NCBI GenBank assembly: GCA_964423575.1
Contig: CAYRFF010000009.1
Span: forward strand, 1-64,000
Direction of reading: 5' to 3'
From: CAYRFF01 sp964423575
GTDB lineage: Bacteria > Bacteroidota > Bacteroidia > Chitinophagales > Saprospiraceae
DNA: 64,000 nt
Shown here: piece by piece, positions 7,431-15,473 of the stretch
Layout of the letters: each line of letters begins with the position of its first letter
How positions within the stretch are numbered: position 1 is the stretch's first letter
Notes under the pieces: generated by a model
What the model was told of the DNA's origin: nothing
The model's input: the letters and a program-made list of their open reading frames with translations, nothing else
The model's database searches: none
Translations under genes and position numbers: made by a program

Positions 7431-8252
7431 TCAACCTTGACCTAAATTCTTCGTCAGCTGCTCCATCTCCTGCTGATATCCAAGTGCAGCTTCTCTTACG
7501 TAATCGATGTAGTCTTCTTTATCTCCTCCGGCATAAATAATAGCGCGAGTCGAGTTTATAAGTAGGCCTACATCCTTGGTTTTTCCGTTTTCATACACTC
7601 CTGCCAAATCCCCTCCTTGTGCTCCCACTCCCGGTACTAACAGGAAATGTTCAGGAAGTATATCACGGATATTCTTGAAGTATTCCGGGTGTGTGGCACC
7701 TGCTACTACCATAGTATTCTCCTTGGATCCCCATTCAGCGATAGTTGCAAGAACGCGTTCATACAAGGGTTTACCACTTGTATCAAGGAACTGAAAATCC
7801 TCACTACCGACATTTGACGTAAGTCCCAGAATTATTGTCCACTTATCCTTAAACTCCAGAAATGGTTGTACGGAATCGGATCCCATATATGGAGCAACTG
7901 TCAAGGCGTCTGCATTCATGGACTCAAAGAAAGCCCTTGCGTACATCTGCGAAGTATTCCCTATATCACCGCGCTTGGCATCTGCAATTTTCAAGTGAGT
8001 ATCGCCTATGTATTTCATGGTCTGATACATGATTTCCCAACCTTGGGCGCCATACACCTCGTAAAATGCGGAATTGAGTTTATAAGCGACACAGAGGTCT
8101 CTTGTCGCATCGATAATTTCTTTATTAAAAGCAAAGATATCCTCAGGGCTTTGTCGGAATTTCCTCGGAAACTTCCTGACATCAGGATCTAATCCAACGC
8201 ATAAAAAGGAATTTCTTTGTCTGATTAAATCCTTAAGCCTGTTATAATTCAT
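7431..8252 (-). CDS. pyrF: orotidine 5'-phosphate decarboxylase
   Basis: Last step of UMP synthesis, OMP to UMP, in the cytoplasm. At 273 residues it belongs to the longer type 2 subfamily. Seen: CVGLDPDVRKFP near 18-29, the catalytic Lys/Asp block DAKRGDIGNT (91-100), VAPYMGSDS near 139 and the phosphate-binding VPGVGAQGGD near 206-215. It is the last gene of a minus-strand run and starts 13 bp after the NifU-like gene. pyrB and pyrR are encoded 30 kb away in another operon. Confidence 0.96.
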   Translation of the reverse strand: MNYNRLKDLIRQRNSFLCVGLDPDVRKFPRKFRQSPEDIFAFNKEIIDATRDLCVAYKLNSAFYEVYGAQGWEIMYQTMKYIGDTHLKIADAKRGDIGNTSQMYARAFFESMNADALTVAPYMGSDSVQPFLEFKDKWTIILGLTSNVGSEDFQFLDTSGKPLYERVLATIAEWGSKENTMVVAGATHPEYFKNIRDILPEHFLLVPGVGAQGGDLAGVYENGKTKDVGLLINSTRAIIYAGGDKEDYIDYVREAALGYQQEMEQLTKNLGQG

Positions 8253-8265
8253 GCACTAAGCGTTC

Positions 8266-8523
8266 TTATTTAGTAGAGAAACCGTTCACCGGTATTACTG
8301 CGGTTATTTCAGGAATACGAGCCTTAATCGCTCCGGCTACTCCTGCTCGTAAAGTCATTTCTGACATCGCACAAGTTTCACAGCTTCCCAACCACTTGAT
8401 ATGTACAACCATACTTTCCATATCGAGGTCGACGATTTCCACATCACCCCCGTCCACATGTAGATGTGGCCGCACTTCATCAAGAGCTTTGTCAATCTCT
8501 TTTATTTTCTCTGCCTTTGTCAT
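8266..8523 (-). CDS. NifU C-terminal-domain iron-sulfur protein
   Basis: An 85-residue stand-alone NifU C-terminal domain (Nfu type), a scaffold or carrier for Fe-S clusters. The core HLHVDGGDVEIVDLD is followed by the cluster-binding CxxC in GSCETCAMS (Cys48, Cys51). It lies between mrp and pyrF on the same strand; mrp encodes another Fe-S carrier, which supports a joint role in cluster delivery. The 127-bp gap before it allows a separate promoter; a TAAATTTG box on the minus strand at 8611-8618 is a candidate but lacks a clear -33 partner. Confidence 0.93.
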   Translation of the reverse strand: MTKAEKIKEIDKALDEVRPHLHVDGGDVEIVDLDMESMVVHIKWLGSCETCAMSEMTLRAGVAGAIKARIPEITAVIPVNGFSTK

Positions 8524-8650
8524 ACCCTTCTATTAACACAGATATACTTTATCCGATTGGATTAAATATACTGTAATTTTCACTATTGCATCTGCAAAGT
8601 GATATTAGCACAAATTTACAAAAGTTTATCAAGAGTATAAATAAAATAAA

Positions 8651-9763
8651 TCACTCTTTCATAATAACCTTCTGTGTCGGTGCAATCGACTCATTTCTTT
8701 TAGCTGTCTGAATTGCGAGATTCTTAGCTGCGTTGAGGAATGCTTCACGCGCAGGATTATCCTTATCCAGGATTGCCGGTTTCCCGCTATCTCCTCCTTC
8801 TCTTATACCCTGTACCAGTGGAATTTCACCGAGGAGAACCGTATTGGAATCCTTGGCAAATTGTCTTCCGCCACCTTGCCCAAAGATGTAATACTTATTG
8901 TCAGGTAGTTCTGCAGGGGTAAAGTAAGACATGTTTTCTACCACCCCGAGAATCGGAACATTAATGTTCTCTATGAGAAACATATTCCTGGCTTTCACTG
9001 CATCGATAACAGCTACGTCCTGAGGAGTTGTTACTATAACTGCACCCGTGACTGCAAGCGTCTGGACCAAAGACAATTGAATATCTCCGGTTCCCGGAGG
9101 TAAATCAATCATGAGGAAGTCAAGTTCAGGCCACATACAATCATTGATAAACTGTTTCAGAACTCCACTCAATCTAGGTCCTCTGAGAATAACTGCCTGT
9201 GCAGGATCCACAACAAGCCCAATACTCATTACCGATAATCCATGTGCTTCAATAGGAACGAGTTTAGGCTGCCCGTAGACCTTTTTAACCATAGGGTTCT
9301 GGTCCTGAATACCCAGCATTGTTGGGATGCTCGGCCCGTGCAGGTCAGCATCTAGGATACCTACTTTTGCTCCCAGCTCAGCCAGTCCCAATGCAAGGTT
9401 TACTGTGACTGTAGATTTACCTACTCCACCCTTACCGGAACCTACTGCTATAAAGTTCTTCACCTGTGGAAGAGGTCCTTTCACCGCAAATGGACTTCCA
9501 GTAGCAGCAGCTGTGTGACTTTCTTCAAAGTGAATATGTACCTGCATGTCAGGATAAATGTACTTTATCACATCCGTACACTTCTCCATTAGTGGCATTT
9601 TTACCGCTCCACCAGAACCTCTGGGAATCATAATTGTAAACTGGACTGCATCTTCCATAGTCTTAATGTCTTTCACCAAGCCTGTAGAAACAATATCAGA
9701 TGTCCCTGATGGTGCCGGAACATTTTCCAGAATTCTGAGTAATTTTTCCTGAGAAATAATCAT
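8651..9763 (-). CDS. mrp: Mrp/ApbC-family iron-sulfur cluster carrier ATPase
   Basis: 370 residues. An N-terminal MIP18/DUF59-like domain (about 1-85) is followed by a ParA/MinD-type P-loop ATPase with GKGGVGKS at 110-117, a switch region DADLHGPS and DLPPGTGD. The family carries Fe-S clusters to apoproteins in the cytoplasm. The CPxC motif that usually follows ENMS is not present: the sequence reads ENMSYFTPAELPDNKYYIFG, with no cysteine there. This form may be usual for Bacteroidota, but then cluster binding must differ. It is encoded 28 bp after the thioesterase gene and upstream of the NifU-like gene. Confidence 0.92.
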   Translation of the reverse strand: MIISQEKLLRILENVPAPSGTSDIVSTGLVKDIKTMEDAVQFTIMIPRGSGGAVKMPLMEKCTDVIKYIYPDMQVHIHFEESHTAAATGSPFAVKGPLPQVKNFIAVGSGKGGVGKSTVTVNLALGLAELGAKVGILDADLHGPSIPTMLGIQDQNPMVKKVYGQPKLVPIEAHGLSVMSIGLVVDPAQAVILRGPRLSGVLKQFINDCMWPELDFLMIDLPPGTGDIQLSLVQTLAVTGAVIVTTPQDVAVIDAVKARNMFLIENINVPILGVVENMSYFTPAELPDNKYYIFGQGGGRQFAKDSNTVLLGEIPLVQGIREGGDSGKPAILDKDNPAREAFLNAAKNLAIQTAKRNESIAPTQKVIMKE

Positions 9764-9791
9764 AACTAATCCTCTCTTTTTTTAATCTATC

Positions 9792-10313
9792 TTAATATGA
9801 ATCAATGTATTCCTGCAAGTCTTTGGACTCATTGATTTTTAAACGTTGTGATAAGAGCAACCGCACTTCTCTTCTTTTGCTTGCCCCTTCATATCTTTCC
9901 TGCTCTTCACCTGTCAACGGCAATACTTTAGGCACAGGAAGTGGCTTATATTCTTCTTCATCCACAGCGACAAAGGTAAAATACGCATGATTGCTTTTCC
10001 TGGTATTTTTCCCTTTAATATCTGATGCAAAGACTTCAACAAATACTTCAACTGAAGTATTAAATGCTCTTGTAACACAGGCTATTAAAGTAATAACATC
10101 ACCATTCTTTATCGGCTTCTCAAAGGATACGTGATCCACACTCGCTGTGACTACATAAGCCTCCGAATGCTTTCCTGCACATATGCCTGCAATCGTATCC
10201 ATCCATCGCATTAAGTTACCTCCCATCAGATTTCCAATCGGATTAGTATCGTTGGGCATAACCATAATAGTCATCGTTGATCTCGATTCTGATACCTTTT
10301 TCTCTCCTACCAT
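9792..10313 (-). CDS. acyl-CoA thioesterase, hotdog fold
   Basis: A 173-residue cytoplasmic hydrolase of acyl-CoA esters. The segment NPIGNLMGGNLMRWMDTIAG (about 22-41) is the hotdog-family active-site loop plus helix, with the conserved Asn and Asp positions of YciA/BACH-type enzymes; DHVSFEKPIKNGD follows. The last 45 residues form a charged tail. ATG start. It lies upstream of mrp with a 28-bp gap, probably co-transcribed. Substrate chain length cannot be read from the sequence. Confidence 0.88.
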   Translation of the reverse strand: MVGEKKVSESRSTMTIMVMPNDTNPIGNLMGGNLMRWMDTIAGICAGKHSEAYVVTASVDHVSFEKPIKNGDVITLIACVTRAFNTSVEVFVEVFASDIKGKNTRKSNHAYFTFVAVDEEEYKPLPVPKVLPLTGEEQERYEGASKRREVRLLLSQRLKINESKDLQEYIDSY

Positions 10314-10360
10314 TTGTTTATTCTTAAGTCTTAATAGTTGTATTTCAGAAATTTATTTAT

Positions 10361-10372
10361 GCTTTCGCAAAT
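10361..10372 (+). repeat. intergenic copy of the over-represented word GCTTNCGCAAAT
   Basis: Exact GCTTTCGCAAAT in the 73-bp gap between the thioesterase and FMN reductase genes. It is one of two intergenic copies in the window. Confidence 0.6.
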
Positions 10373-10386
10373 GTCTTATTCTTTCT

Positions 10387-10950
10387 TCAGTATCTGGTAA
10401 TAATATCGGACGCAAATCTCTGAATTTGACCGTTTAACATCTCCTTTGTATCTTTATCGATGAACTTCCCCGACTCAATATCATATATTTTTGTAATAAT
10501 AGAGATTGGAATCTTATATGGCGCTACTATTACGTCAAGATATTGTAAAATTCCCGTCAAATGGTCCAATCCGCGCAGATTCCCCGCCCTTCCACTGGAT
10601 ACGCCTACAAGTAAAGCTTCCTTTCCTCCAAAATTCTCCTTATATCTCCGTACAGAAATGGCGTCAATAAAGAACTTTAGGATACCGGAAATACTTCCGT
10701 TGTATTCCGGTACAACGAAAATAAATTTATCGGCAGGTATGATATATTCCTCCTGAATTATTCTGACGATATCATCCTGATGTTTTTGATAATACATAGG
10801 CGCCTGAACTACCATTTGACCATTGAGTAAGCATAAATCCAGAAGCATACAGTCTACGCCATCTATCCGTTTTAACTCATGATAAATATGTTCTGCAATG
10901 GAATATGTAAAACTGTTTTCCCTATTCGTGCCCGATATAATACAGATCAC
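10387..10950 (-). CDS. NADPH-dependent FMN reductase family protein
   Basis: A 187-residue flavodoxin-fold oxidoreductase. The N-terminal CIISGTNRENSFTYSIAEHI is the flavin phosphate-binding loop, and FVVPEYNGSISGILKFFIDA near 98-117 is the second family signature. Members use NAD(P)H to reduce FMN, quinones or azo compounds; the substrate here is unknown. It starts at GTG. It could be the first gene of a minus-strand run leading to thioesterase, mrp, nifU-like and pyrF. It is divergent from the metallo-hydrolase gene. Confidence 0.87.
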   Translation of the reverse strand: MICIISGTNRENSFTYSIAEHIYHELKRIDGVDCMLLDLCLLNGQMVVQAPMYYQKHQDDIVRIIQEEYIIPADKFIFVVPEYNGSISGILKFFIDAISVRRYKENFGGKEALLVGVSSGRAGNLRGLDHLTGILQYLDVIVAPYKIPISIITKIYDIESGKFIDKDTKEMLNGQIQRFASDIITRY

Positions 10951-11102
10951 AGATTTTGATTTTTATAATTCATTGATATAATATTGAATGGAGAATAAAG
11001 TTTTTTAAAGGGTCTGATGAATTTTAAAACTAATATGGGTTCAAAATCTGTTATATTCTTGAATTCGACTATGTAGAATATCTTTAATTACGCTTATAAG
11101 TG

Positions 11103-11110
11103 TACTTTTG
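11103..11110 (+). promoter_or_regulatory. -7 box upstream of the metallo-hydrolase/parAB operon
   Basis: TACTTTTG matches TAnnTTTG exactly. It ends 20 nt before the ATG at 11131. An in-frame GTG at 11110 overlaps the box and is therefore unlikely to be the true start. Confidence 0.55.
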
Positions 11111-11130
11111 TGGAAGAAAATAAAAAAATT

Positions 11131-11817
11131 ATGAATGTTCGTTTTTTAGGTCAATCTTGCTTTCTTATCGAAACCATGGGTAAGAAACTACTCTTTGACC
11201 CTTTTATCAGTGGAAATGCAAAGGCATCTCATATTAACATCAACAAGCTTGAAGTAGATTATATTTTACTTACACACGGCCATGAGGACCATGTACTTGA
11301 TGCAGAAATTATTGCAAAAAGAACAGGTGCCAAAATCATTTCAAATTTTGAAATCGTAAACTGGTATGGTGCAAAGGGAATTGAAGGTCATCCTATGAAC
11401 TTGGGTGGTAGCTGGGAATTCGACTTTGGGAAAGTGAAATTTGTCAATGCGGTACACTCCAGCGTATTGCCGGATGGCTCTTATGGAGGAAACCCGGGAG
11501 GTTTTGTCATAAGCAATAAGGAAGGAACCTTTTATCATGCAGGTGACACAGCTTTAACTATGGATATGAAGCTGATTCCCATGACTTGTCCGACACTGGA
11601 CTTTGCTATCTTGCCCATAGGTGATAATTTTACAATGAGCTACAAAGACGCTATAATAGCCAGCGAATTTCTCGATTGCAATGTCATAATTGCTTGCCAT
11701 TATGATACATTTGGTTATATTGAGATTGCCGATAAGCTAGAAGTAAGGAAAGCATTTGTGGAAGCTGGAAAAGCAATACATTTTATAGAAATCGGAGATT
11801 CGATTAACATAGCCTGA
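11131..11817 (+). CDS. UPF0173-type metal-dependent hydrolase (metallo-beta-lactamase fold)
   Basis: A 228-residue cytoplasmic protein. The zinc motif THGHEDH (His49, His51, Asp53, His54) is followed by further ligand candidates in AVHSS, FYHAGDTAL and ACHYDTFG, giving a complete metallo-beta-lactamase fold of the UPF0173 type (YtkL-like). Substrate unknown. I place the start at ATG 11131, which leads straight into MNVRFLGQSCFL, rather than a GTG 21 nt earlier that overlaps the promoter. It lies 28 bp before parA and is probably co-transcribed with parA-parB. Confidence 0.9.
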   Translation: MNVRFLGQSCFLIETMGKKLLFDPFISGNAKASHININKLEVDYILLTHGHEDHVLDAEIIAKRTGAKIISNFEIVNWYGAKGIEGHPMNLGGSWEFDFGKVKFVNAVHSSVLPDGSYGGNPGGFVISNKEGTFYHAGDTALTMDMKLIPMTCPTLDFAILPIGDNFTMSYKDAIIASEFLDCNVIIACHYDTFGYIEIADKLEVRKAFVEAGKAIHFIEIGDSINIA

Positions 11818-11845
11818 TACTGTACAGGGAATTCAAGTAAAACTG

Positions 11846-12670
11846 ATGGGAAAAGTAATAGCAATCGCCAACCAGAAAGGCGGTGTGGGAAAAACAACTA
11901 CAGCAATTAATCTAGCTGCTTGTCTGGCGGTACTAGAGAAAAAAGTGTTGCTTATCGATGCAGATCCGCAGGCCAATTCGACCAGCGGCGTGGGGATTGA
12001 TGTGGATGATGTGAAATTATCCACTTATGATTGTATGCTCAATAAAATTGACCCTAAGGAGGCGATTATTCCAACCGACACACCCAATCTGGATCTCATA
12101 CCATCTCATATAGACCTGGTAGGTGCGGACCTTGAGCTGGTTTCTCGCCTAAAACGAGAATATGTGATGAAGCGATTCATCGATAAGGTTAAAGATGATT
12201 ATGACTTTGTTTTCATCGATTGCCTGCCCTCATTGGGATTAATCACGGTAAATGCTCTTACGGCTGCAGATAGCGTTCTCATCCCGATTCAGTGTGAAAT
12301 TTTTTCTCTCGAAGGCCTGCAAAAACTAAAGAACACTATCGAACTCGTGAAAGACGGCTTAAATGACGACCTGGAAATTGAAGGAATCGTGTTAACAATG
12401 TATGATAGCCGACTGCGCCTGGCCAATATCGTCCTGGAAGAAGTCCGTGCCAATGCTGCTGATTATGTGTTTGATACGGTTATTCATCGCAACTCCAAAA
12501 TAGGTGAAGCTCCTTCCCTCCACAGGCCTGTAATTATGTACGATTCAGGAAGTAAAGGAGCAATTAATTACCTTAATCTCGCTAGGGAGTTTCTAGAGAG
12601 AAACGGGCATGACATCATCAAATTAAGTCAGGAAGATATCAATAAAGTAAGAAAAGATATTTATTCATAA
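11846..12670 (+). CDS. parA: ParA/Soj chromosome-partitioning ATPase
   Basis: A 274-residue deviant Walker-A ATPase that moves or segregates origin regions with ParB. Seen: IANQKGGVGKTTTAINLA with the deviant P-loop KGGVGKTT (11-18), DADPQANS (Walker A' region), FIDCLPSLG (Walker B) and the typical C-terminal NSKIGEAPS. It is encoded just upstream of parB (21-bp gap). No parS-like sequence (TGTTnCACGTGnAACA) was found in the window, although parAB normally lie near the replication origin. Confidence 0.96.
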   Translation: MGKVIAIANQKGGVGKTTTAINLAACLAVLEKKVLLIDADPQANSTSGVGIDVDDVKLSTYDCMLNKIDPKEAIIPTDTPNLDLIPSHIDLVGADLELVSRLKREYVMKRFIDKVKDDYDFVFIDCLPSLGLITVNALTAADSVLIPIQCEIFSLEGLQKLKNTIELVKDGLNDDLEIEGIVLTMYDSRLRLANIVLEEVRANAADYVFDTVIHRNSKIGEAPSLHRPVIMYDSGSKGAINYLNLAREFLERNGHDIIKLSQEDINKVRKDIYS

Positions 12671-12691
12671 AAGTGCACCAACAAGAGTAAA

Positions 12692-13579
12692 ATGGCAGAT
12701 AAGAACGATATAGGAAAAGGGATAAGAGCACTCTTGCAAAATAGCGGTGCCGGTAAGAAAACTGAAAGTAAATCTACTATCGAAGATACGGGACAGAATA
12801 TTCTGGAGATTTCTATTACTGCTATAGAGCCCAATCCTTTTCAACCTAGAGATACCTTTATTGATGAAGCACTGGAAGAACTGGCAGAATCCATCCGCGT
12901 ACATGGGATAATACAACCGATTACGGTCAGAAGATTGCATGAAAATACCTATCAGATAATTTCCGGAGAACGCAGGTATCGTGCATCGAAACTCGTCGGT
13001 CTGAAGAATATGCCGGCTTATATCATGGAAGCGGATGATCAGGAAATGCTTGAAATGGCTCTGGTGGAGAACATTCAGCGTGAAGATCTCAATCCTGTGG
13101 AAATTGCCATATCTTACCAAAGATTAATTGAAGAATGCGACCTTACGCATGAGGACTTATCTGAAAGACTCGGGAAAAACCGTTCTACGATAACTAACTA
13201 CATCCGTTTACTTAAACTGCCGCCTCAGATTCAGGAGAGCCTAAAAGAAAATAAACTGTCCATGGGGCATGCAAGAGCTCTGGCAGGCTTAAAGGATGTC
13301 GATGTGCAGCTATATATCTTCAATGATGTTCTGGCTCGCGACCTCTCAGTAAGAGCGACTGAAGAGCTCGTAAAGGATTTTAGCAGAGAACAACCTGCAA
13401 AGAAAAAAGCTTCTAATCCAAAAATTGATCAACAAATCAAGAACCTGGAAGAGAGTTTAAGTACTTACTTTAACACAATTGTAAAAATTAAACGTTCTTC
13501 TACAGGTAGCGGCTCAATTGTCCTACGATTCAAGAATGATGAAGAATTTAACGACATACTCGATATGCTTGATAATTAG
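12692..13579 (+). CDS. parB: ParB/Spo0J chromosome-partitioning protein
   Basis: A 295-residue CTP-dependent DNA clamp that loads at parS and stimulates ParA. The N-terminal GKGIRALLQ segment is the ParA-interacting region. ITAIEPNPFQPR (about 42-53) and SGERRYRAS (91-99, CTP/arginine box) lie in the ParB/Srx domain. LVENIQREDLNPVEIA leads into a helix-turn-helix (about 150-195), and the C-terminal 50 residues form the dimerisation domain. Its 3' end overlaps the next gene by 44 bp in another frame. Confidence 0.96.
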   Translation: MADKNDIGKGIRALLQNSGAGKKTESKSTIEDTGQNILEISITAIEPNPFQPRDTFIDEALEELAESIRVHGIIQPITVRRLHENTYQIISGERRYRASKLVGLKNMPAYIMEADDQEMLEMALVENIQREDLNPVEIAISYQRLIEECDLTHEDLSERLGKNRSTITNYIRLLKLPPQIQESLKENKLSMGHARALAGLKDVDVQLYIFNDVLARDLSVRATEELVKDFSREQPAKKKASNPKIDQQIKNLEESLSTYFNTIVKIKRSSTGSGSIVLRFKNDEEFNDILDMLDN

Positions 13580-14159
13580 TCTGTTGTCATTCTCCGTTGG
13601 CCTAAATGCTCAGGAGCTTGAGGATAGTTTAATTTCGGAAAAGAAACCTCTTTTCACGAGGCTCATTCAGCATGATTACAATCAATATGCTTTCCAAGCT
13701 CTGCATTGGCTGGGAGAAGACACAAAACGCAATCCTAAAGTTGCACTTATCGCGGGTATTGTACCCGGTGGGGGCCAACTCTATAACAGACAATTTGAGA
13801 AGTTACTGGCTTACTACGCAGGTGTAGGAGGGATTCTTTATCTTATAGACAATAATTATACTCAGTACAGATCTTTGCAGACTGCTCTCGAGCTACGGGT
13901 AGCCGGAGAAGCAGACGAGTATATCAACGTGATTAGTACGCTGGATCGGCTGGTGGTTATCCGGGATCAATTCAGAAAAAATCTCGAATTAAGTTATTTC
14001 GCTGCTTTGGCATACTACGTGGTGGGGATAGTAGATGGCTTTGTATCTGCACATCTTTCAAGCTTTGACATCTCGGACGATATTAGTTTGCGCCCTACCC
14101 TTATACCGACCTTAACAGCAAGCCCGGTACTAGCCCTATCATTTACCTGGAACTTTTAA
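13536..14159 (+). CDS. DUF5683 family envelope protein
   Basis: About 207 residues. It starts MMKN or MKN (ATG at 13536 or 13539) with a signal sequence ending near LNAQ. The core has the DUF5683 signature: KVALIAGIVPGGGQLYNRQFEK, then AYYAGVGGILYLI and a C-terminal hydrophobic helix. The family is found almost only in Bacteroidota next to parAB, as here; function unknown. A TTG 18 nt upstream is in frame, but the ATG pair gives the better signal peptide. Either start lies inside parB, so translation is probably coupled. Confidence 0.85.
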   Translation: MMKNLTTYSICLIISLLSFSVGLNAQELEDSLISEKKPLFTRLIQHDYNQYAFQALHWLGEDTKRNPKVALIAGIVPGGGQLYNRQFEKLLAYYAGVGGILYLIDNNYTQYRSLQTALELRVAGEADEYINVISTLDRLVVIRDQFRKNLELSYFAALAYYVVGIVDGFVSAHLSSFDISDDISLRPTLIPTLTASPVLALSFTWNF

Positions 14160-14239
14160 ATTACCTGATTGACTAAAAAGCCCGCAAGCGATCAAGTTAT
14201 CTAGTGATCTCGTGATGGATGATTTGGTGCTGAAATAAA

Positions 14240-14298
14240 AAAGGTTTACTCTATAAAATCTTCTTCTTTAATTTGAAAATTTTACGGAGTAAACCTTT
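14240..14298. terminator. long hairpin between convergent genes
   Basis: A perfect 12-bp outer stem (14240-14251 with 14287-14298) plus an inner 9-bp stem with one mismatch (14255-14263 with 14275-14283) around an 11-nt loop. It sits between DUF5683 (plus) and pdhB (minus). A bidirectional terminator is likely, although it is longer than usual for this genome. Confidence 0.65.
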
Positions 14299-14322
14299 GT
14301 CTCAACCTAGGACTTAACCTAA

Positions 14323-15303
14323 TTATCTATACATTACCTCCTTCACTGCCTTGATAACCTTAGCAGGATTTGGGAGATATTCTTCCACGAGTGTCGGTGC
14401 ATAAGCTAGTGATGTATCTGCAGAGTTAATACGTACTACAGGCGCATCAAGATAATCAAATGCATATTTCTGGATTTCATAAGCAATCTCTGAAGAAACA
14501 CCGGCAAATGGCCATGATTCATCTACGACCACCATTCTGTTGGTCTTCTTGACTGAATTCACAAGTGTTTCGTGATCCAATGGACGGATAGTCCTCAAGT
14601 CGATTACTTCAGCGCTGATACCGTCTTTTGCAAGCTCATCCGCAGCTGCGTTGGCTACGTGCATCATTTTATTAAAACTAACGATAGTTACATCGGTACC
14701 TTCTCTTCTGATAGCAGCCTTTCCGATTGGAACAAGGTATTCTCCTTCGGGAACAACACCTGTAGAGCCATACATCAATTCGGACTCCATAACACAAACC
14801 GGATCATCATCTCTGATAGCAGACTTTAACAACCCTTTGGCGTCATAAGGATCCACACAAGAAATAACTTTTAGTCCTGGCACGTTAGCCATCCAGCTTT
14901 CAAATGTCTGTGAGTGTTGCTGAGCAAGTTGTCCCGCAGATCCGGAAGGACCGCGAAAAACAATCGGGCATAGGAATTCTCCCGCAGATTGCGATACTGT
15001 TTTGGCAGCGTTGTTAACAATCTGATCAAATGCCAAGACAGCAAAGTTCCAGGTCATAAATTCAACAATAGGTCTCAAGCCGTTCATAGCAGCACCCACG
15101 CCGATACCGGCAAATCCAAGTTCAGCAATCGGAGTGTCGACTACCCTTCTGGGTCCAAACTCGTCCAACATTCCTTTACTTACTTTATATGCGCCATTAT
15201 ATTGAGCCACTTCTTCACCCATAAGGAATACACTTTCATCCCTTCTCATCTCTTCGCTCATCGCCTCATTCAAGGCATCCCGTAAACTGATTTCTCTAGC
15301 CAT
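14323..15303 (-). CDS. pdhB: pyruvate dehydrogenase E1 component, beta subunit
   Basis: A 326-residue transketolase-like subunit of the alpha2beta2 E1 type. It makes acetyl-CoA from pyruvate with the E1 alpha, E2 and E3 subunits, none of which is encoded here. Seen: REISLRDALNEAMSEEM at the start, GEEVAQYNGAYKVSKG, DTPIAELGFAGIGVGAA (thiamine diphosphate site Glu), FMTWNFAVLAFDQIVNNAAK and the C-terminal transketolase domain VIDLRTIRPLDHETL. It stands alone between the long hairpin and the ilvE terminator. A TTACTTTG box on the minus strand at 15345-15352 is a possible promoter with one mismatch. Confidence 0.96.
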   Translation of the reverse strand: MAREISLRDALNEAMSEEMRRDESVFLMGEEVAQYNGAYKVSKGMLDEFGPRRVVDTPIAELGFAGIGVGAAMNGLRPIVEFMTWNFAVLAFDQIVNNAAKTVSQSAGEFLCPIVFRGPSGSAGQLAQQHSQTFESWMANVPGLKVISCVDPYDAKGLLKSAIRDDDPVCVMESELMYGSTGVVPEGEYLVPIGKAAIRREGTDVTIVSFNKMMHVANAAADELAKDGISAEVIDLRTIRPLDHETLVNSVKKTNRMVVVDESWPFAGVSSEIAYEIQKYAFDYLDAPVVRINSADTSLAYAPTLVEEYLPNPAKVIKAVKEVMYR

Positions 15304-15412
15304 AATTATTTCTTACTTACAAATAAATATTTTTTTAAGGTTCCCAAAGTAAATGAATTTTGCAGTCATTATCAAATCGTATGGAAGCCTTTTTACATAT
15401 ACATTAAAACAA

Positions 15413-15447
15413 TGCCCAAAGTTTACTTTAGAAGCGAACTTCGGGCA
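15413..15447 (-). terminator. ilvE terminator
   Basis: An 11-bp stem with one mismatch (15413-15423 with 15437-15447) and a 13-nt loop. The minus strand continues with TTGTTTTAAT, fitting a terminator for ilvE. Confidence 0.65.
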
Positions 15448-15473
15448 TTAAAAATCATTACTCAACGGAAGGT

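Noticed and set aside
11846..13579. parS site near parAB
   Set aside because: No TGTTnCACGTGnAACA match was found; isolated CACGTG-like words at 18756, 27749 and 33523 lack the flanks.
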